From contig NC_092577.1 in NCBI RefSeq assembly GCF_037975245.1, forward strand, positions 3,433,501 through 3,493,500: 60,000 nt of DNA, given 5' to 3'. The notes below the pieces were generated by a model. It searched no databases and had not been told where the DNA came from. It worked only from the letters and a program-made list of their open reading frames with translations. Of this stretch, positions 24,244 through 37,212 are shown in pieces. A program made the translations under genes and the position numbers. Each line of letters begins with the position of its first letter. Positions within the stretch are counted from its first letter, which is position 1. The stretch is from Apostichopus japonicus. Taxonomy: Eukaryota; Echinodermata; Holothuroidea; Aspidochirotida; Stichopodidae.

Positions 24244-24315
24244 TCATGATATGTACCTTAGGTCGACAGTTTATGGTAAGTCAATGTAACTGTCGACCTA
24301 AGGTATGATCCATAG

Positions 24316-24368
<53 letters not shown>
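24181..24368. repeat. Two (TA)n tracts around a perfect 18-bp hairpin
   Basis: (TA)n runs at about 24181-24242 and 24317-24367 enclose TACCTTAGGTCGACAGTT (24254-24271) and its exact complement (24288-24305) with a 16-bp loop. All parts could extrude as cruciforms. Confidence 0.9.
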
Positions 24369-24375
<7 letters not shown>

Positions 24376-24960
24376 CATTTAATATTGCGTCTAGCTCTAT
24401 ATATTTTTTTAACTAAACACTAGATATTCAAAAATATTACGAGGGCCGGTTTGAATGCAAAAATCTCGAGGTCGAGAACGACTACAGGCAAGAAAGAAAA
24501 TTGATTTTACCCCAATCGACATAAGATGATTGTTTCTCATGTTTTTTTAATGACGGCATTACTTGTTTATGACAGGTAAGAAAGTTGGTTCGGGTGCAGC
24601 TTGTTAACAGAAGGATTTGAATTTACCTACGATCAAATGAGACATTGTTAAGGAAAAGGTTAATTTGAATATGTTGCGTCTACATGAGTAGCTTAATTTT
24701 AAAATTAATTAAAAAAATAAAGTACACCAGCCTTCGCTCTAATTTATTAGATTACTGAATAAGACCGACTCGTAATGAACAATCGAGTTAATTTGCCTCG
24801 ATAATCAAATCAGTTGATGTTTTTGTTCAAGACGAAACCAACTTAACAAGGCGTAGGCTGAGTCACGATTTATTATCTATATGAGACTTATAAAAATGTA
24901 TAAATGCATTTTGGAACTGTGTTGGTTATTTCTAACACCGAAGAACGGCTTGGACGACGA

Positions 24961-25031
<71 letters not shown>

Positions 25032-28000
25032 GAAAAAATTGTCTTACGTAAAATGTGACGGTTCACGTTTATTAAAATGACCGAAAGTAATGCAATTAGT
25101 AATTCGATATAAATGATTTTAAAGGGTAATTTTTGATCAAAATATCTAATGAGGATACTGTCTAAATAGAGACATCTGTGACAATGTTTCGTTTGGGTAA
25201 AAAGTCATTAAATTAAAGAAATTAAAAAAACACAATCAACGGAGTACAACAACTGTTTTCAAGTATTCGTATTTGAGAAATGCAATGTCATGATAATGAC
25301 GTTTATGCAAGTAACGTCACCGAATTAAAAATAAATGATATAATGAAAATATAATATGAAGAAAAAAAACAGGACAGAAGACGACCAACAATAGATCCAC
25401 CGTTCAAACTTCCTTCAAGATCGTCATTTGTCGACCAATATACCGCATTTATTTGATCGTTTTCTTAGTGTGACATTGAACACATGAAATGTATGATATC
25501 ATTCGTATGCCTTTCCTTGTCTAAGCTTGGTCTTGCCTTGCCCCCTCCCCCTCCTCCCCTCCCCTCCCCTCCTTCCCCTCCCTCTCCCCCTCTCCAATCC
25601 CAAGGACCGCTATTTCAATGTAAGGTATTGCGTAAGGACAACTTTTTGGTAACACATTGAGGTGATTAATTTATAATGTCAGAACCAATTCAAAATACCC
25701 AAATAATCCTCGAGCTGGGTTATAGTTGAAAATATTTTTGTTTTCTTTTACTTTTATGCATTTATCATTCGCCAAATGATTATATAAAACACCAATAACT
25801 CATTTCTGATCCTCAAATCACTGATCTAACGTTTGGAGAGGACGTATGCTTGCTGATGGTAAAGACCCATCACATGTGTAGCCTGTACATGTTCTTATGT
25901 GTATCAGTGTGTGGTTTGTGACGGGTGGGGGGGGGGGTGGGAGAGCTGGGACTTAAGGGGAGATATAGGGCGGGATCAATAAGTGGATATTCCGGAGATC
26001 AAGAGCCTACTTCGGGAAGGTTAAGTGACAAATCACGACAGTGACTGAAATAATCATATTCTCCCTTTCTGCATCACAAGTTCTCTCTCTCCACCTCTCC
26101 CCTCTCTCTCTCATTCTTTGCCTTAGCAATAGTAGCAAAATGCCCATTATGAACTTAAAGCCTGGAAGATCTGACCTTATCAATAAAGGGAAGACCTTTA
26201 TTATTTCGTATCTTATTTTTTATCATGCATTTTAATTTAGTCTGCTTCACTGAGTATAGCTTTAAATAAGGATTTAGTTCTTTCAAATATGTTTTCTTTA
26301 TTTAAAGAACAATATAGTCATCAGTAATAAAAATAAAAATAGAGAAAAACCAATCATGCTAACAACATGGCCAAGGGCGACATGCTCTTTCAAAGTTAAA
26401 GTCAACTAATTGAACAGCTCTATATATTGCCTTGTTATGTTGCCGTTTTATTCGGGATTTCATAATGATCGTTAAGTAAGCACCCTTACAAATATGCACA
26501 TTTAATATAATGAATTACTTAATATTACAATTCGCTCGGATTGTCTTTCCAATGGAAAGATTAAAATCAAAAGGGATATAAACCTTTAATTAGCTCATCG
26601 AGTGACTTCGTGTATTCACACTCTCAGCCGTTCATGCAACAACGAGTCTGTAAGTGTAAACACAGAACGCAAATTGCGGTTATTTTTAATGCGAAAAGCG
26701 GCTTAGTGAACGCACAAATGAGTAGGATTATCCGTATGACAAAATAATTAATGGGTAGAAAACTTTGCTTCACGACATGCAGCTGTATTTATTTCAAACC
26801 TGAGAAAAAAGTAAGCATTTTTTTCGTATTACTAGTCGTTTTGTATAGGCCTACGCACGCATATATAACACATGTAAGAAATCCTCACACTTTCTATTTT
26901 AAATTATCTTTCACAATATCACGAAAAACTTGAAATTTTCGTCAAAATTTCACACTTTTACTAACGAAAGTGCGTCACAAAAAAAAGAAGAAAACTAGCC
27001 ATCATTTTATAAACAAAATGTTAATTTAATTATACTGTGTTAGAATACCTTGAACTGAGTGACATGTAACACTGATTAACGGCACATTTAAGTATAACTT
27101 GCTGTGTAACACCTGAGATAACACCAAATCTTATAATGTAAGGTGACACTTTGTGGTGCTAATAAGTTTGGCAACATCTTTTCAATGCTATATCTTTTCT
27201 TTTAATATTTTTTTATATTGTCGATAGTAGCATATTTAGCATTATTAGGAGCGTGTGTGTGTGTGTGTGTGCTGGAGCAGGGATTTAGCCGGGGGTGGGG
27301 GGGGGGGGGTGGAGGAGCAATGGGAGAGATCGCTCCCCCTCCCTTTGAGTACCCGAAAAATATAATTTAGCTAAAAGCAGAAAGTATAATTAAAGCCCTC
27401 TTTTCAGGTTGGAGGAAGCTAAGCGACCCTTCTAATCTTTCGTCTGCTACGTTATAAAATATTCTGATTATTGTTTATTTCCTGCAACGTGTGATGCATT
27501 TTGGGCAAACATTTGCTATGTACATTATGGCGCTCCGTTAAGTGTAACAATGCTCCTTCTCCTTCTCCTTCCCCTTCTTCGATATTTTCTCACAAGATAT
27601 CATCTATATCTGATGATGCAAATTACACTTGAAAACTTGAAAGAGCCAAATTTGGTTTCATGTTGTTGCTTTTTGCACTGACTATAGTCAATTATTTACA
27701 TCAATAAAATATTCAGTAAAATTCGATATATCACTTACGTCAGACTGCTTGCTCATTAAAACAATTTGAGTTTTTTATAAGTAGTATAAGTAAACACACC
27801 AGAAAACAAATCCACTTAACGTCTGGTTTCATCCTTCTAGGACTCATTAGACGTATACGGGAATTGAAACTGATACGTTGTGTCACATGCACTTTTCAGT
27901 GCATGATGAGGGCTGTTACAGGGTGTTACATGAATATAACATTATATAGGATAAGAGAGAGAGTCATTCAGCATGGCAGTGAAGTCAATACGACTTACTA

Positions 28001-28049
28001 AGTTTCTGCTGGATTAGCAAAAGTTCTGAAGAAAAGAGATTATATTTAA
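24369..28049. other. AT-rich intergenic stretch
   Basis: Contains the (TA)n at 24961, a C/T-rich tract at 25535-25600, a CT-rich tract at 26070-26120 and a G run at 27294-27312. No coding region recognised. Confidence 0.6.
24961..25029. repeat. (TA)n microsatellite
   Basis: About 34 uninterrupted TA dinucleotides in AT-rich DNA with no gene nearby. Confidence 0.97.
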
Positions 28050-29382
28050 TTCGATTCCGTCGTCACTTCAAAGGAATTGCTTTGATTAATGTGGGAGGGC
28101 AGAGATAGTGTCTGATGTTTAAGACGAATGGAGCCATAGTGTTGCTATTCATTTTCCAGAAAATGTTTGTCCAAGAATTGGTTTGGTCAATGGCAATGTT
28201 AAATAAATTCTCAATCGGTTAATTTCGGGAATTGAAATGATTTGCAACAGGTTGGTTGATATAGGCTATGTGTTCTTTTGATAGCCGATCTATGTTGAGT
28301 CAATCTCTTGCTTAGAGTGTTTTTCGACTCTCAAACGTATTGTAATGTGCAAATGTTGCAGTAGATATAATGTGTATGCCATATTAAGAGAGCCAGCTTA
28401 TATTTTGCCGGTTGCTCTGCAAGGTCCCAGTAGCATCGACAAATAAGCACGTCTTGCAATTGTGTGTACCTGGCGATGATTCTGTAATTTCTGTTTTGTT
28501 TGCCTCAGAGGAGGTGGTATCCTGAAAAGTTGTCCGAACTAAACTGTTTCCGTAAAGTTATGTCTCGTAAATGAAATGACAGATGTTACTGAGAAAACTG
28601 ATTTCAGACATTTGGTGCTTTGAAGTATGTGAACATTCTTCTGAATGATATTTGCCAGCGGGGGGGGGGGGGGGGAGGAGGGGACCAGGGTGGGATTCAG
28701 TAACCAATTGAACCCTTTTGGAACTGGTTTGGCGAGTTTTTTTAAGTCATTTTTTAGTGCGGGGTTTGCTTCTAGCCTTTTCGATGGCATTTTGCGATCG
28801 AGCCCCGAAGATACTGTCTGTTAAGAAGGTGTTGCGACAGTTCCTTGTTGCGAAAATCAAAGTCTTCTTCAGAGGAGCAAATGCATCGAATACGCAACGC
28901 TTGACTGTATGGAATATTTCTGGTTCAATGACGTGGATGACAACTGCTTGGTAAGAGGTAGTTGTACTTTTCCGTGGGTATATTGTACAAGTCTATTTCA
29001 GTGAGCCATTTTGTAGGGTCACAGTTGTGTCCAGAAAGTGAACAAAATGTCTAAACATATCTGCAGTCACTGAATTTGATAGTCTGATGAAATGAGTTTA
29101 TGTCATCAATGACAGAGTTTTAGATTTGCTTCAGCATGGGTCCATTTCATTAAGATCTCGTCAATGTAACGTATCTTTGTGTGTGGTTTCAATCATTGTC
29201 GAGATTCCCCATAAAGATGTTGGCGAAAGAAGGAGCCACTTTAGTTCCCGTGGCGGTGCCGTGAATCTGGACTGATGTAGTATTTGTTGCCAAACACCAG
29301 ATTTTTGCTTGTCAAGATGAGTTGTATCAGTTCCGGCAATTCGTTCTCCTTGGATTTTTACCTCGTATCGGTTTGAAGGCTT

Positions 29383-29383
<1 letters not shown>
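28050..29383 (-). pseudogene. Penelope-like element copy 3: RT C-terminal half, linker and GIY-YIG remnant, frameshifted
   Basis: Minus-strand conceptual pieces in order: LIQLILTSKNLVFGNKYY, then QIHGTATGTKVAPSFANIFM (the PLE RT block QxxGxxMGTxxAPxxANxFM), RYIDEILMKWTH (the YIDD catalytic block, here YIDE), VHFLDTTVTLQNGS and DLYNIP, SCHPRH, IPYSQALRIRCICSSEE, RNKELSQHLLNR, then NCKTC of the linker, LTQHRSAIKRT and NHFN of the endonuclease, and a C-terminal NSWTN/LWLHS region. These lie in several frames with stops, so the copy is dead. The RT N-terminal half is missing and the truncation point meets the (ATC)n array. A 3' tail continues to about 28000. It differs in sequence from copies 1 and 2, so it is a separate family. 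Confidence 0.85.
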
Positions 29384-30045
<662 letters not shown>

Positions 30046-30061
30046 GCTGTTCGCTGTTCAC

Positions 30062-31919
30062 TGTTCGCTGTTCAGTAGGGGATAGCAGGAGAGAGGTGGC
30101 GATCAGAACTGCTGATAGTTAATCTAGCATCACTATTACATTGTGTTATTGACTTTGACCCATATTTTGTGTTTTAATTCTGAATACTAAGAAATGTTGT
30201 TATATCGTAGGGTGGACCTTACGAGGGATGGAGTGGGGGACGGTCAAGGTACGGGCATGGTGGGAATACGACAATGCTAAAGTTATAGGTCTTTCGATAT
30301 CCATGGCTACAAGTATTATTGGCTCAACTTTGTTCCCTCTATACGAGATTTGGCGAAGAGTAGGTCTATATAGCTTTAAATACACGACTGTTTTGTAAAT
30401 TATTATCCCATTCAATGTTATAGAACGCCATGCGGGACTTTAATGGTCAGTCAAGCAAGTAAACCAAATCAAATTCGCACAAAATAAGGCACTCAGCATG
30501 TTACAACCAAAGGTTACATCGTAAATCTTTAGACCCATAAATCTTGCGTATCACCGAGAGACGTCCTGGTGTCTATTGAAACTTCTATTGAACCTTCTAT
30601 AGACCGCCATATATTCGATTATTCAATTACGAATGGAATGGTCGTGCCCAAAACGGCTTTCAAATAGTACACCGAATAATGTCACGTTGAGATGTCAAAT
30701 CATGTCAAATTTGGAATTTAGGCATATCAAGTTTAATAGTCTGTCATTATACCGACACAAATTTCTTTGACGTTTTCGATGATGTAATGAGAGATTATTT
30801 GTAGGGGTCGGTAAAATTGGTGGAAAGCAAGATTTTATCATTTATATAAGTTCGTATTTATTGCTTAAAAAATTATGAACACATCAATGAAACCGTGCAA
30901 CTTAGCGATATCATTCCACATTTTTTATATTTATTTTTATATATACATTGTATTATATTTCATTTGATTATGTTCATAAAATGTGGGAGAAAATAATGCT
31001 ATACATTTAAATACATTGAGGTACAATCGGATACATTAATATGCAGTATCACCAAGAAAGATATGTTGTTAATTGTTAGCGAAGGACAAGGGGAACAGCC
31101 CTAGTAAGATTGGTGGTATCAACATACTCCTCACCCACCCCCACCCCCACCCCACTCATCATATCTTAACAAGAAAATGGAAAGGATATCCAATGATTAT
31201 AAATAGTAAACTGATATTTCTAACTATTTTTTGCCAAAAATCTTCTTGAAAATGAATTTAAACGTTTAGTGAAAATCAAATGTAAATTAAAGATTATTTT
31301 GATTTTTTTTCAAGTTCAACTTAAATACTTCAACTCTTCATCAGAAATTACAGTTAGACGACATGCCCAAGTCTTTATAGTACATCTTTATAAAACATTG
31401 TCTTAATAAATATCAAAATTAGTGAATATAGTATCGATTTATTACATCTTTGTCTTAAAAATGATATTAATTAAGATTTAACAACACTATAACATTAATT
31501 TATTTACTCATCATTAAATCTCTCCTTTTTTAAAATCAAATTCTCTTTTTAAAATAGTATCAACACATGGTTAGAAAATATGTTTTAATGAACACTAAAA
31601 TTAATTAACTTAATGGTAGCTAATTTATATTTTAACCGTAATGGTTATCATTTCTTATTTAATTATGGTAATTATATTCATTATTTCAACTACTCGATTT
31701 TGTTTCATTTCGGTATTTTATAACAAAATTCAAACAAGATAGAGCATCTGCATGCACGAGAATTAAACAGAGTGATCCACTTTCAAACCCAGTGCTCTTA
31801 CATGGAGACCATAACCGCTGTATAATCATAACGTCATGACTGATCAGCTCTTAACCAGTCCCCTTGCACGGAGACATTGGATATGCATAGTCAAAGGTGT
31901 ATCACGAGTCCTTTAGAAA
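30062..31919. other. Intergenic, no supported gene
   Basis: AT-rich with short C-rich patches (31130-31155). The part at 31745-31860 has weak tRNA-like boxes on the minus strand (TGGTTAAGAGC, GGGTTTGAA) that may belong to a SINE together with the U2-like piece. Confidence 0.45.
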
Positions 31920-31956
31920 GGGAACAGACACTGCACCTGATCTTAGCCAAAAAGGG
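31920..31956 (-). pseudogene. U2 snRNA-like 5' fragment
   Basis: The minus strand reads CCTTTTTGGCTAAGATCAGG then TGCAGTGTCTGTTC, matching about nucleotides 13-46 of U2 snRNA with one inserted T and three transitions. The branch-site-pairing GTAGTA is changed to GCAGTG, and stem II and the Sm site do not follow, so it is not a working U2 gene. It directly abuts the trinucleotide array at 31958. Confidence 0.7.
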
Positions 31957-31957
31957 T

Positions 31958-32055
31958 AATCGTCATGGTCATCGTCATCGTCATCGCCATCGTCATGGCC
32001 ATGGTCATCATCGTCATCGTCATCGTCATCGTCGTCGTCGTCGTCATCGTCGTCG

Positions 32056-32128
<73 letters not shown>

Positions 32129-32137
32129 GATCATCAC
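31958..32137. repeat. (GTCATC)n / (ATC)n array, ~180 bp
   Basis: ATCGTC hexamers with GCC/GTC variants give way to pure ATC at 32098-32130. It is the same repeat type as 29383-30045, about 2 kb away and in the same orientation. Confidence 0.95.
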
Positions 32138-32269
32138 AGGCTAATCTACTTTAAATTAAGATTTATAAATCACGGTATTAACTTATTATCGATTAAATAC
32201 CGTATCGTTGTATCTTTACCGTGATGATATATATATTATCCCTTTTCGTTTACTAACACTGGTAATAGC

Positions 32270-33100
32270 CATTTAATTGTATACATTCTTCACAATATGT
32301 ACAAAGATAAACGTATGTACAGAAAGAAAACAAAACGCGAAAGAAAAAAAAACATGAACAACTCATGCTCACGTCCAGCCCAACGCCCACTCCCACACCC
32401 AGCAACCACGCCCACACCCAAAGACCACGCCCACGCCCAAACACAGAACAATGGTAAAGACATGTTGCATTGACGGTTTGTCATGGCGCACTTGCGTCTC
32501 TTTATTTAATACTTTTAATAATTTGAACATTTAAATAATCAATTAGCATAAGAAGTAAAAGAAATCTCTCTTCTTTAATTATGCGTTGAATATTCATAAA
32601 TTCTTCACAATTTGTACAAAGATAAACGTATGTACAGAAAGAAAACAAAACGCGAAAGAAAAAAAACATGAACAACTCGTGCTCACCTCCAAACCAACGC
32701 CCACACACAACGCCCACTCCCACACCAAACGACCACGCCCACACCTAACGACCACGCCCTCGCCCAACCACACGAAAAATAGTAACGGCATATTGATCGC
32801 GCAATTTGTTTCTCTAATTCTCTTTACTTAATACTTTTAATAATTAGAACATTTAAATTTATCAATTAGCATAAGAAGTAACAGAAATCTCTCTTCTTTT
32901 ATTATGTGTTGAATATTCATACATTCTCCACAATTTGTACAACTCATGCTCACGTCCAGCCCAACGCCCACGCCCAACGCCCACTCCCACACTTTACTTA
33001 ATACTTTTAATAATTTGAACATTTAAAATCATCAATTAGCATAAGAAGTAAAAGAAATCACTCTTCTTTAATTATGCGTTGAATATTCATATACAAACAT
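32270..33100 (+). repeat. Complex tandem repeat with C-rich CGCCCACACC cores
   Basis: Units contain CTTAATACTTTTAATAATTTG, TTAGCATAAGAAGTAA, TGAATATTCATA, CACAATTTGTACAAAGATAA and a C-rich stretch of CCCACGCCCA-type motifs. Starts near 32507, 32827 and 32997 give spacings of about 320 and 170 bp, so one unit lost its A-rich middle. The C-rich part could form i-motif/G-quadruplex structures. Confidence 0.85.
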
Positions 33101-34713
33101 TATATGCATGGGATCAACATAATTTTATTATTGTTTTTAAACATAGCAAAACAACTTGGCAAGCAAGCATAATTCATACCTTTCATCACATAAAAATACA
33201 TAAATAATAATCGTGCTATTGAGTGTCAAAAGACAAGGGAAGAATTAATAAAGGTTTGCCTGTTATAATACAGCCTACTTCAGTTACCGTGTAATTTAAT
33301 ATCGGTATGAAAGCTTAATACTTCAATCAAGTTCTATTGTTTGTAGCTAAAAGTCCAGGTGAACTTTTGTGCTTTAAAATTTACGTCTATTTTTTTACTC
33401 CAAAATTGGATGCATCCAAAAATGTGAATGTACCACAGGCTGAAACATAAAGGAAAACAAAGCCATTTATTGTCAGTGTGTTACTATGACATGACACCTG
33501 TTTGCTTCAAGTTATCTCAAGAACGGTATACATAGAAATTCAACGCAAATTTCGCAAGAATGCTAAGATTAAGTTCTTCGTTAAGATATCAAAAAGAACT
33601 TTTGACCTGGACTATCCTTTTAATACAACCCTATAACACAGTTACTGCTTTGTGTTAAGGTAAAATTCACAAAGTACATTTATATTGGTTTCCAGAATCT
33701 TTCATGACCTTTAGCTTTCGGTTACATTTAATCTACATAATCGAAGATTTTGATCGTATATGTGCGTTAATGCACATCTCCTGTTTCCCTTGCGGCTTAT
33801 TAAAACTTGTTATTAACTGCTTGGAAGTTAGGTCTCTATCTCATTTATTTTCATTTTGTCTGTGCAATCTGAAAATACTATGCCTCCCAAGTTTCAAAAT
33901 GTATAGCTTACAAAAAAGAAAACAAAGAAAAGAAGAGAAGTTAATTTCCTTCAGTTGGTCTTTCAAAATTAGGTTAATTTGTTATTTTTGTTGGTTAATT
34001 GTGCGAAGCATAGTGACAAAAAATCTCCCCAAATCTCCCCATAAGCGAGCTAATTTGCACTAATTTGTCAAATCGTTTGAAGGCTAGTGATGGCTGTATC
34101 GATATTAGGCCGTGAAGAAGTAGTATAATCTATACACACTGAAACACAGGCAATCGGAAAAAGAAAATTTGAGTGTATGTGAAAAGTGTGTCATTCTATA
34201 ATCCGAAGTTACATCCCATGGTACGAAATAGCGTGCGCAAAATCTAATATTCTTCAAAATCTAATATTATTTCTTACTATAATCTAATTATGCCTCAGAA
34301 TTTACCATTTATCGTCAAGAATTTGATTTCGTTTTTTTTTTTTTTTGGGGGGGGGGTCTTATGACCCCTCCCTGCAAGTAAGTCTCATTCAACAACCCCA
34401 CAGCTACACCCCTCATTCGATTTCTGTTCATCCTCCTACAGCTCGTTTATATCGACGAGTCGAGAGGACTTGGGAATTTTTGTCCCTTCTCACCCCCACC
34501 CCCCACGCCCGCACCCACTGACACCTTTAAAATACTGTGCACGTAATTTGTGGTTTGCATTACGACTAACAATATCGTTCCATTTTTTTTTCACGACCCA
34601 TCACAAGCGAGCCAACTCTAGGCAGTTTCTTATACCTTTCCGTATTTCATTCTTGTTGGCAAAATAAATATTCGTTTTATTTCTTTTCAGGTATTGCAAA
34701 GCCCGTCCCGCCT

Positions 34714-34857
34714 GCGAGTTTTTTTTATGCAGGTAGGTTCGTACCATTGCTTTAGAGCGAGTGACACGTGCATATTTGATGACGTCAAAATGAACTTGGC
34801 TGTGATTGGCTATTCAATATACATAATGGTACGAACCTACCTGCATAAAAAAGCTTG
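34714..34857. mobile_element. ~144-bp MITE with 28-bp perfect inverted repeats
   Basis: Arms 34721-34748 (TTTTTTATGCAGGTAGGTTC then GTACCATT) and 34825-34852 are exact complements. A 10-bp direct repeat CGTCCCGCCT lies just outside (34704-34713 and 34858-34867), consistent with a target duplication. The loop holds TGACGTCA at about 34780, a perfect CRE-type palindrome. Confidence 0.8.
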
Positions 34858-35640
34858 CGTCCCGCCTCGTAACCCATTCTTAAACCAGTGGAACAGTTTT
34901 CACATGAAGAACTTTTAGAGAAAATTTTACACAAAATATGTACACCTGAAAAAATTTCAATATATTATGCTAAATATTTCTATTTTGAAGAAATAACCAT
35001 ATACACACCAGAAATACTGGATGGAACAGAATTTGAATGAGCGACCTTATACACCTGAGTTTAAGACGATTCATCTACCTATGCTGTGTACAAGTTAAAT
35101 TTGCTACTAATCGCTTCGCCATATAGATCCCATTTTGGCGCAAAACGTTGACTGTTTTCTCTTTAGGTTTTTGTTAGTAATGACACTGTTAAATGCTTCA
35201 GTACTATTTACATTTATGGTGAACTGGTGACACGTCATATATACAATTCACATAGGTTTGGGTATAGAGGGAGTACACCTCACCACCCGTCCCCCCCCCT
35301 CATTCCCCTTCTCGATCACTCTGTTGGCAGCTTCACCGAAGCCAACAACCTTGACATTATTTACAACTGTCATGCATAAAGATTCGTTGCATCATATTAA
35401 AGCTATATATATATAACACAAACATGTCACAGTAAGTGTGTAAGCGCGGATTGCTATATACATCATCACTTAATTATGCTACAGGTACAAGTACAGATAA
35501 ACAAAGTACCTCATGTGACATATCATGCTGTAAATAGCCTACGTCACCATTTCCAGACAAGCACGGCGAGAAATATCACATCTCTCGGCTGTCACAGCTG
35601 TGAATCATTTAGATTCCTTCGAATACTGTCACATCGTGTC

Positions 35641-35692
35641 ACACAATTGTATGTATGTATATGTGTGTGTATGTATGTATGTATGTATGTTA
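35641..35692 (+). repeat. (GTAT)n/(GT)n microsatellite
   Basis: GTATGTATGTATATGTGTGT followed by GTATGTATG repeats. Confidence 0.95.
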
Positions 35693-35840
35693 GATCCTCC
35701 TGTAAGCAGGAACTCGCGAAGAAGCCTTATTGGCTTATTAAAGCCGCAAGCTGACCGAAGTCAGTCTCTTATATTCATATTTAACGTCCATGATTATGAA
35801 TTATCAACAACTCTGTAACTGGACGACATACATTAATCTT

Positions 35841-35906
35841 GAAAAGGGTCGAACCGGGGACCTTATGACTGGAAGGCACCGGCAGTAACCACTGAGCTAA
35901 CACTCC
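35841..35906 (-). mobile_element. tRNA-derived SINE head
   Basis: The minus strand reads GGAGTGTTAGCTCAGTGGTT with a perfect A box (TAGCTCAGTGG), then a CCTT/AAGG anticodon-like stem and a B box GGTTCGACCC. The 3' acceptor strand does not pair with GGAGTGT, so it is a tRNA-derived repeat rather than a tRNA gene. The tail of the SINE was not delimited. Confidence 0.65.
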
Positions 35907-36009
35907 AAAATTGTGATGTCCCACTGTCGTTCATCCACTTAATATCTTACACCCACAACAGTGTCAGTTAACATTGTTGTCTTATATCACATATTGATAT
36001 ACACATGTT

Positions 36010-36335
36010 CACCCGATACAACACAGAGAATGCAGTAACAATTGTAAATCTTAAAGTTTTGTACTGGCACAGTAAAAACTGAACCGTTCTGATAAATTAG
36101 TAGCATATGCTATTAGGATTACAGTAATAACTGAGGATACGTGTGACCCCAACAAATCCAGTATGATGAATTTGTTGGGATTACACATATCCTCAGTTCT
36201 TTCCGTAAATATAATAGCACAGGCTACCAATTCAACAGATTTATCAGCATGGTCCAGTTTTTACTGTGTATGTACAAAAATTTTAAGATTGACAATTTAG
36301 TTAATGTATTCTCTGTGTAATTCGGTTGATACATT
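36010..36335. mobile_element. ~325-bp foldback element downstream of the GPCR gene
   Basis: The left arm (about 36011-36160) and right arm (about 36172-36330) are imperfect complements over about 150 bp: ACACAGAGAATGC against ACACAGAGAATAC, CACAGTAAAAACTGAACC against CACAGTAAAAACTGGACC, and AACTGAGGATACGTGTGA against AACTGAGGATATGTGTAA. The loop is about 10 bp. It lies about 140 bp beyond the GPCR stop, so it may be within its 3' UTR. Confidence 0.85.
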
Positions 36336-36473
36336 GCAGTCGGATGTTGTCAACTTTGTCGGTCTTGTCATGACAGTACTCATACTACTCAACATTGAAA
36401 CGTTCCGGTTGCATTCTTGATTTCAGTTCTCAACGACCCGTGGTTAGAGTATCGTGAAACGTATCATAACCTC

Positions 36474-37212
36474 CTAACTAACCGTCACTACTTGGGTTGA
36501 ATCTCCTACTGTTTGGGTAAAATCGTCTGGCATAGGTTTAATGGCCGCACCTCTTTTACTAAAACAAAAGATAACACGATAGAAAATGAATCTCATAAAG
36601 TAGATGTAACCGCGTCGAAAATCTTTGTTATAAGCGGCGTATATGAAGCTATTAATAGAACTATTTGCATGAGCCAGGGCTAGGCCAATCACGTGTAAGA
36701 TACGTGGCCATCTGGCGTAGTAATCTCCAAGCACCATGACAGAGTGAGGTGTCCACATAATGATGAAAACGACTAGAATAATCAAGACTGATTTTAAGAG
36801 CCGTCTGTCAGCGTGGATTTGCTTCTTTGTGGCGACACTTGTGTTGTAAGACGTTGTGCCGACGGACATGCGCACCAAAACTTTGTTAGACTGGCTAGAA
36901 AATTTTAAGATGCTTACGTAACTGAATATGCTAACACAGACGGGCACACCAAAGCCGATACCGATGAAGAAGAATGTATAACTGTAACTGTACGTAAAAT
37001 CGTACGTGCACAACTGTATACGCTCGTCGAAACCGTGTCGACCCCATCCGATAAGGTTTGGAAGGTCCACAAAGAAACAGACAATCCAGATCCCCATGAT
37101 AATGAATGGAACGGTCCGTTTGTTATACAGTCTGGGATATACCATTCTATGACAAATGATGACGTAACGATTCAGACTAATGGAAGCCACGCTCCACAGA
37201 GAACAGGAACAT
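36474..37212 (-). CDS. Melatonin-receptor-like class A GPCR, coding exon 2 (TM3 to C-terminus)
   Basis: The acceptor TTTTACATCTAG precedes ATGTTCC at 37212, in phase with exon 1 (305 + 739 nt = 348 codons, 347 aa). TM3 ends in LNRYVIICH, so the DRY motif is NRY, as in melatonin receptors. ECL2 has the partner cysteine (RIQLCTYDF). TM5 lies around FFFIGIGFGVPVCVSIFSYV. TM6 has MWTPHSV in place of CWxP, and TM7 has NSSINSFIYAAYNKDFR, so NPxxY is NSxxY; vertebrate melatonin receptors have NAxxY. The tail is short with no clear palmitoylation CC. The ATG frame starting at 37190 is only a partial reading because it begins inside TM3. The stop is the TAA-type end at 36474. The neighbouring 3' flank holds a foldback element. 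Coupling is inferred to be G protein; subtype unknown. Confidence 0.88.

Noticed and set aside
31877-32224. His/Arg-rich 115-aa frame
   Set aside because: Produced by the GTCATC array; no domain outside it.
34980-35110. Second tRNA-like sequence on the minus strand
   Set aside because: Only a weak B-box resemblance and no cloverleaf.
35841-35906. Functional tRNA gene
   Set aside because: A and B boxes are good but the acceptor stem does not pair, so it is a SINE head.
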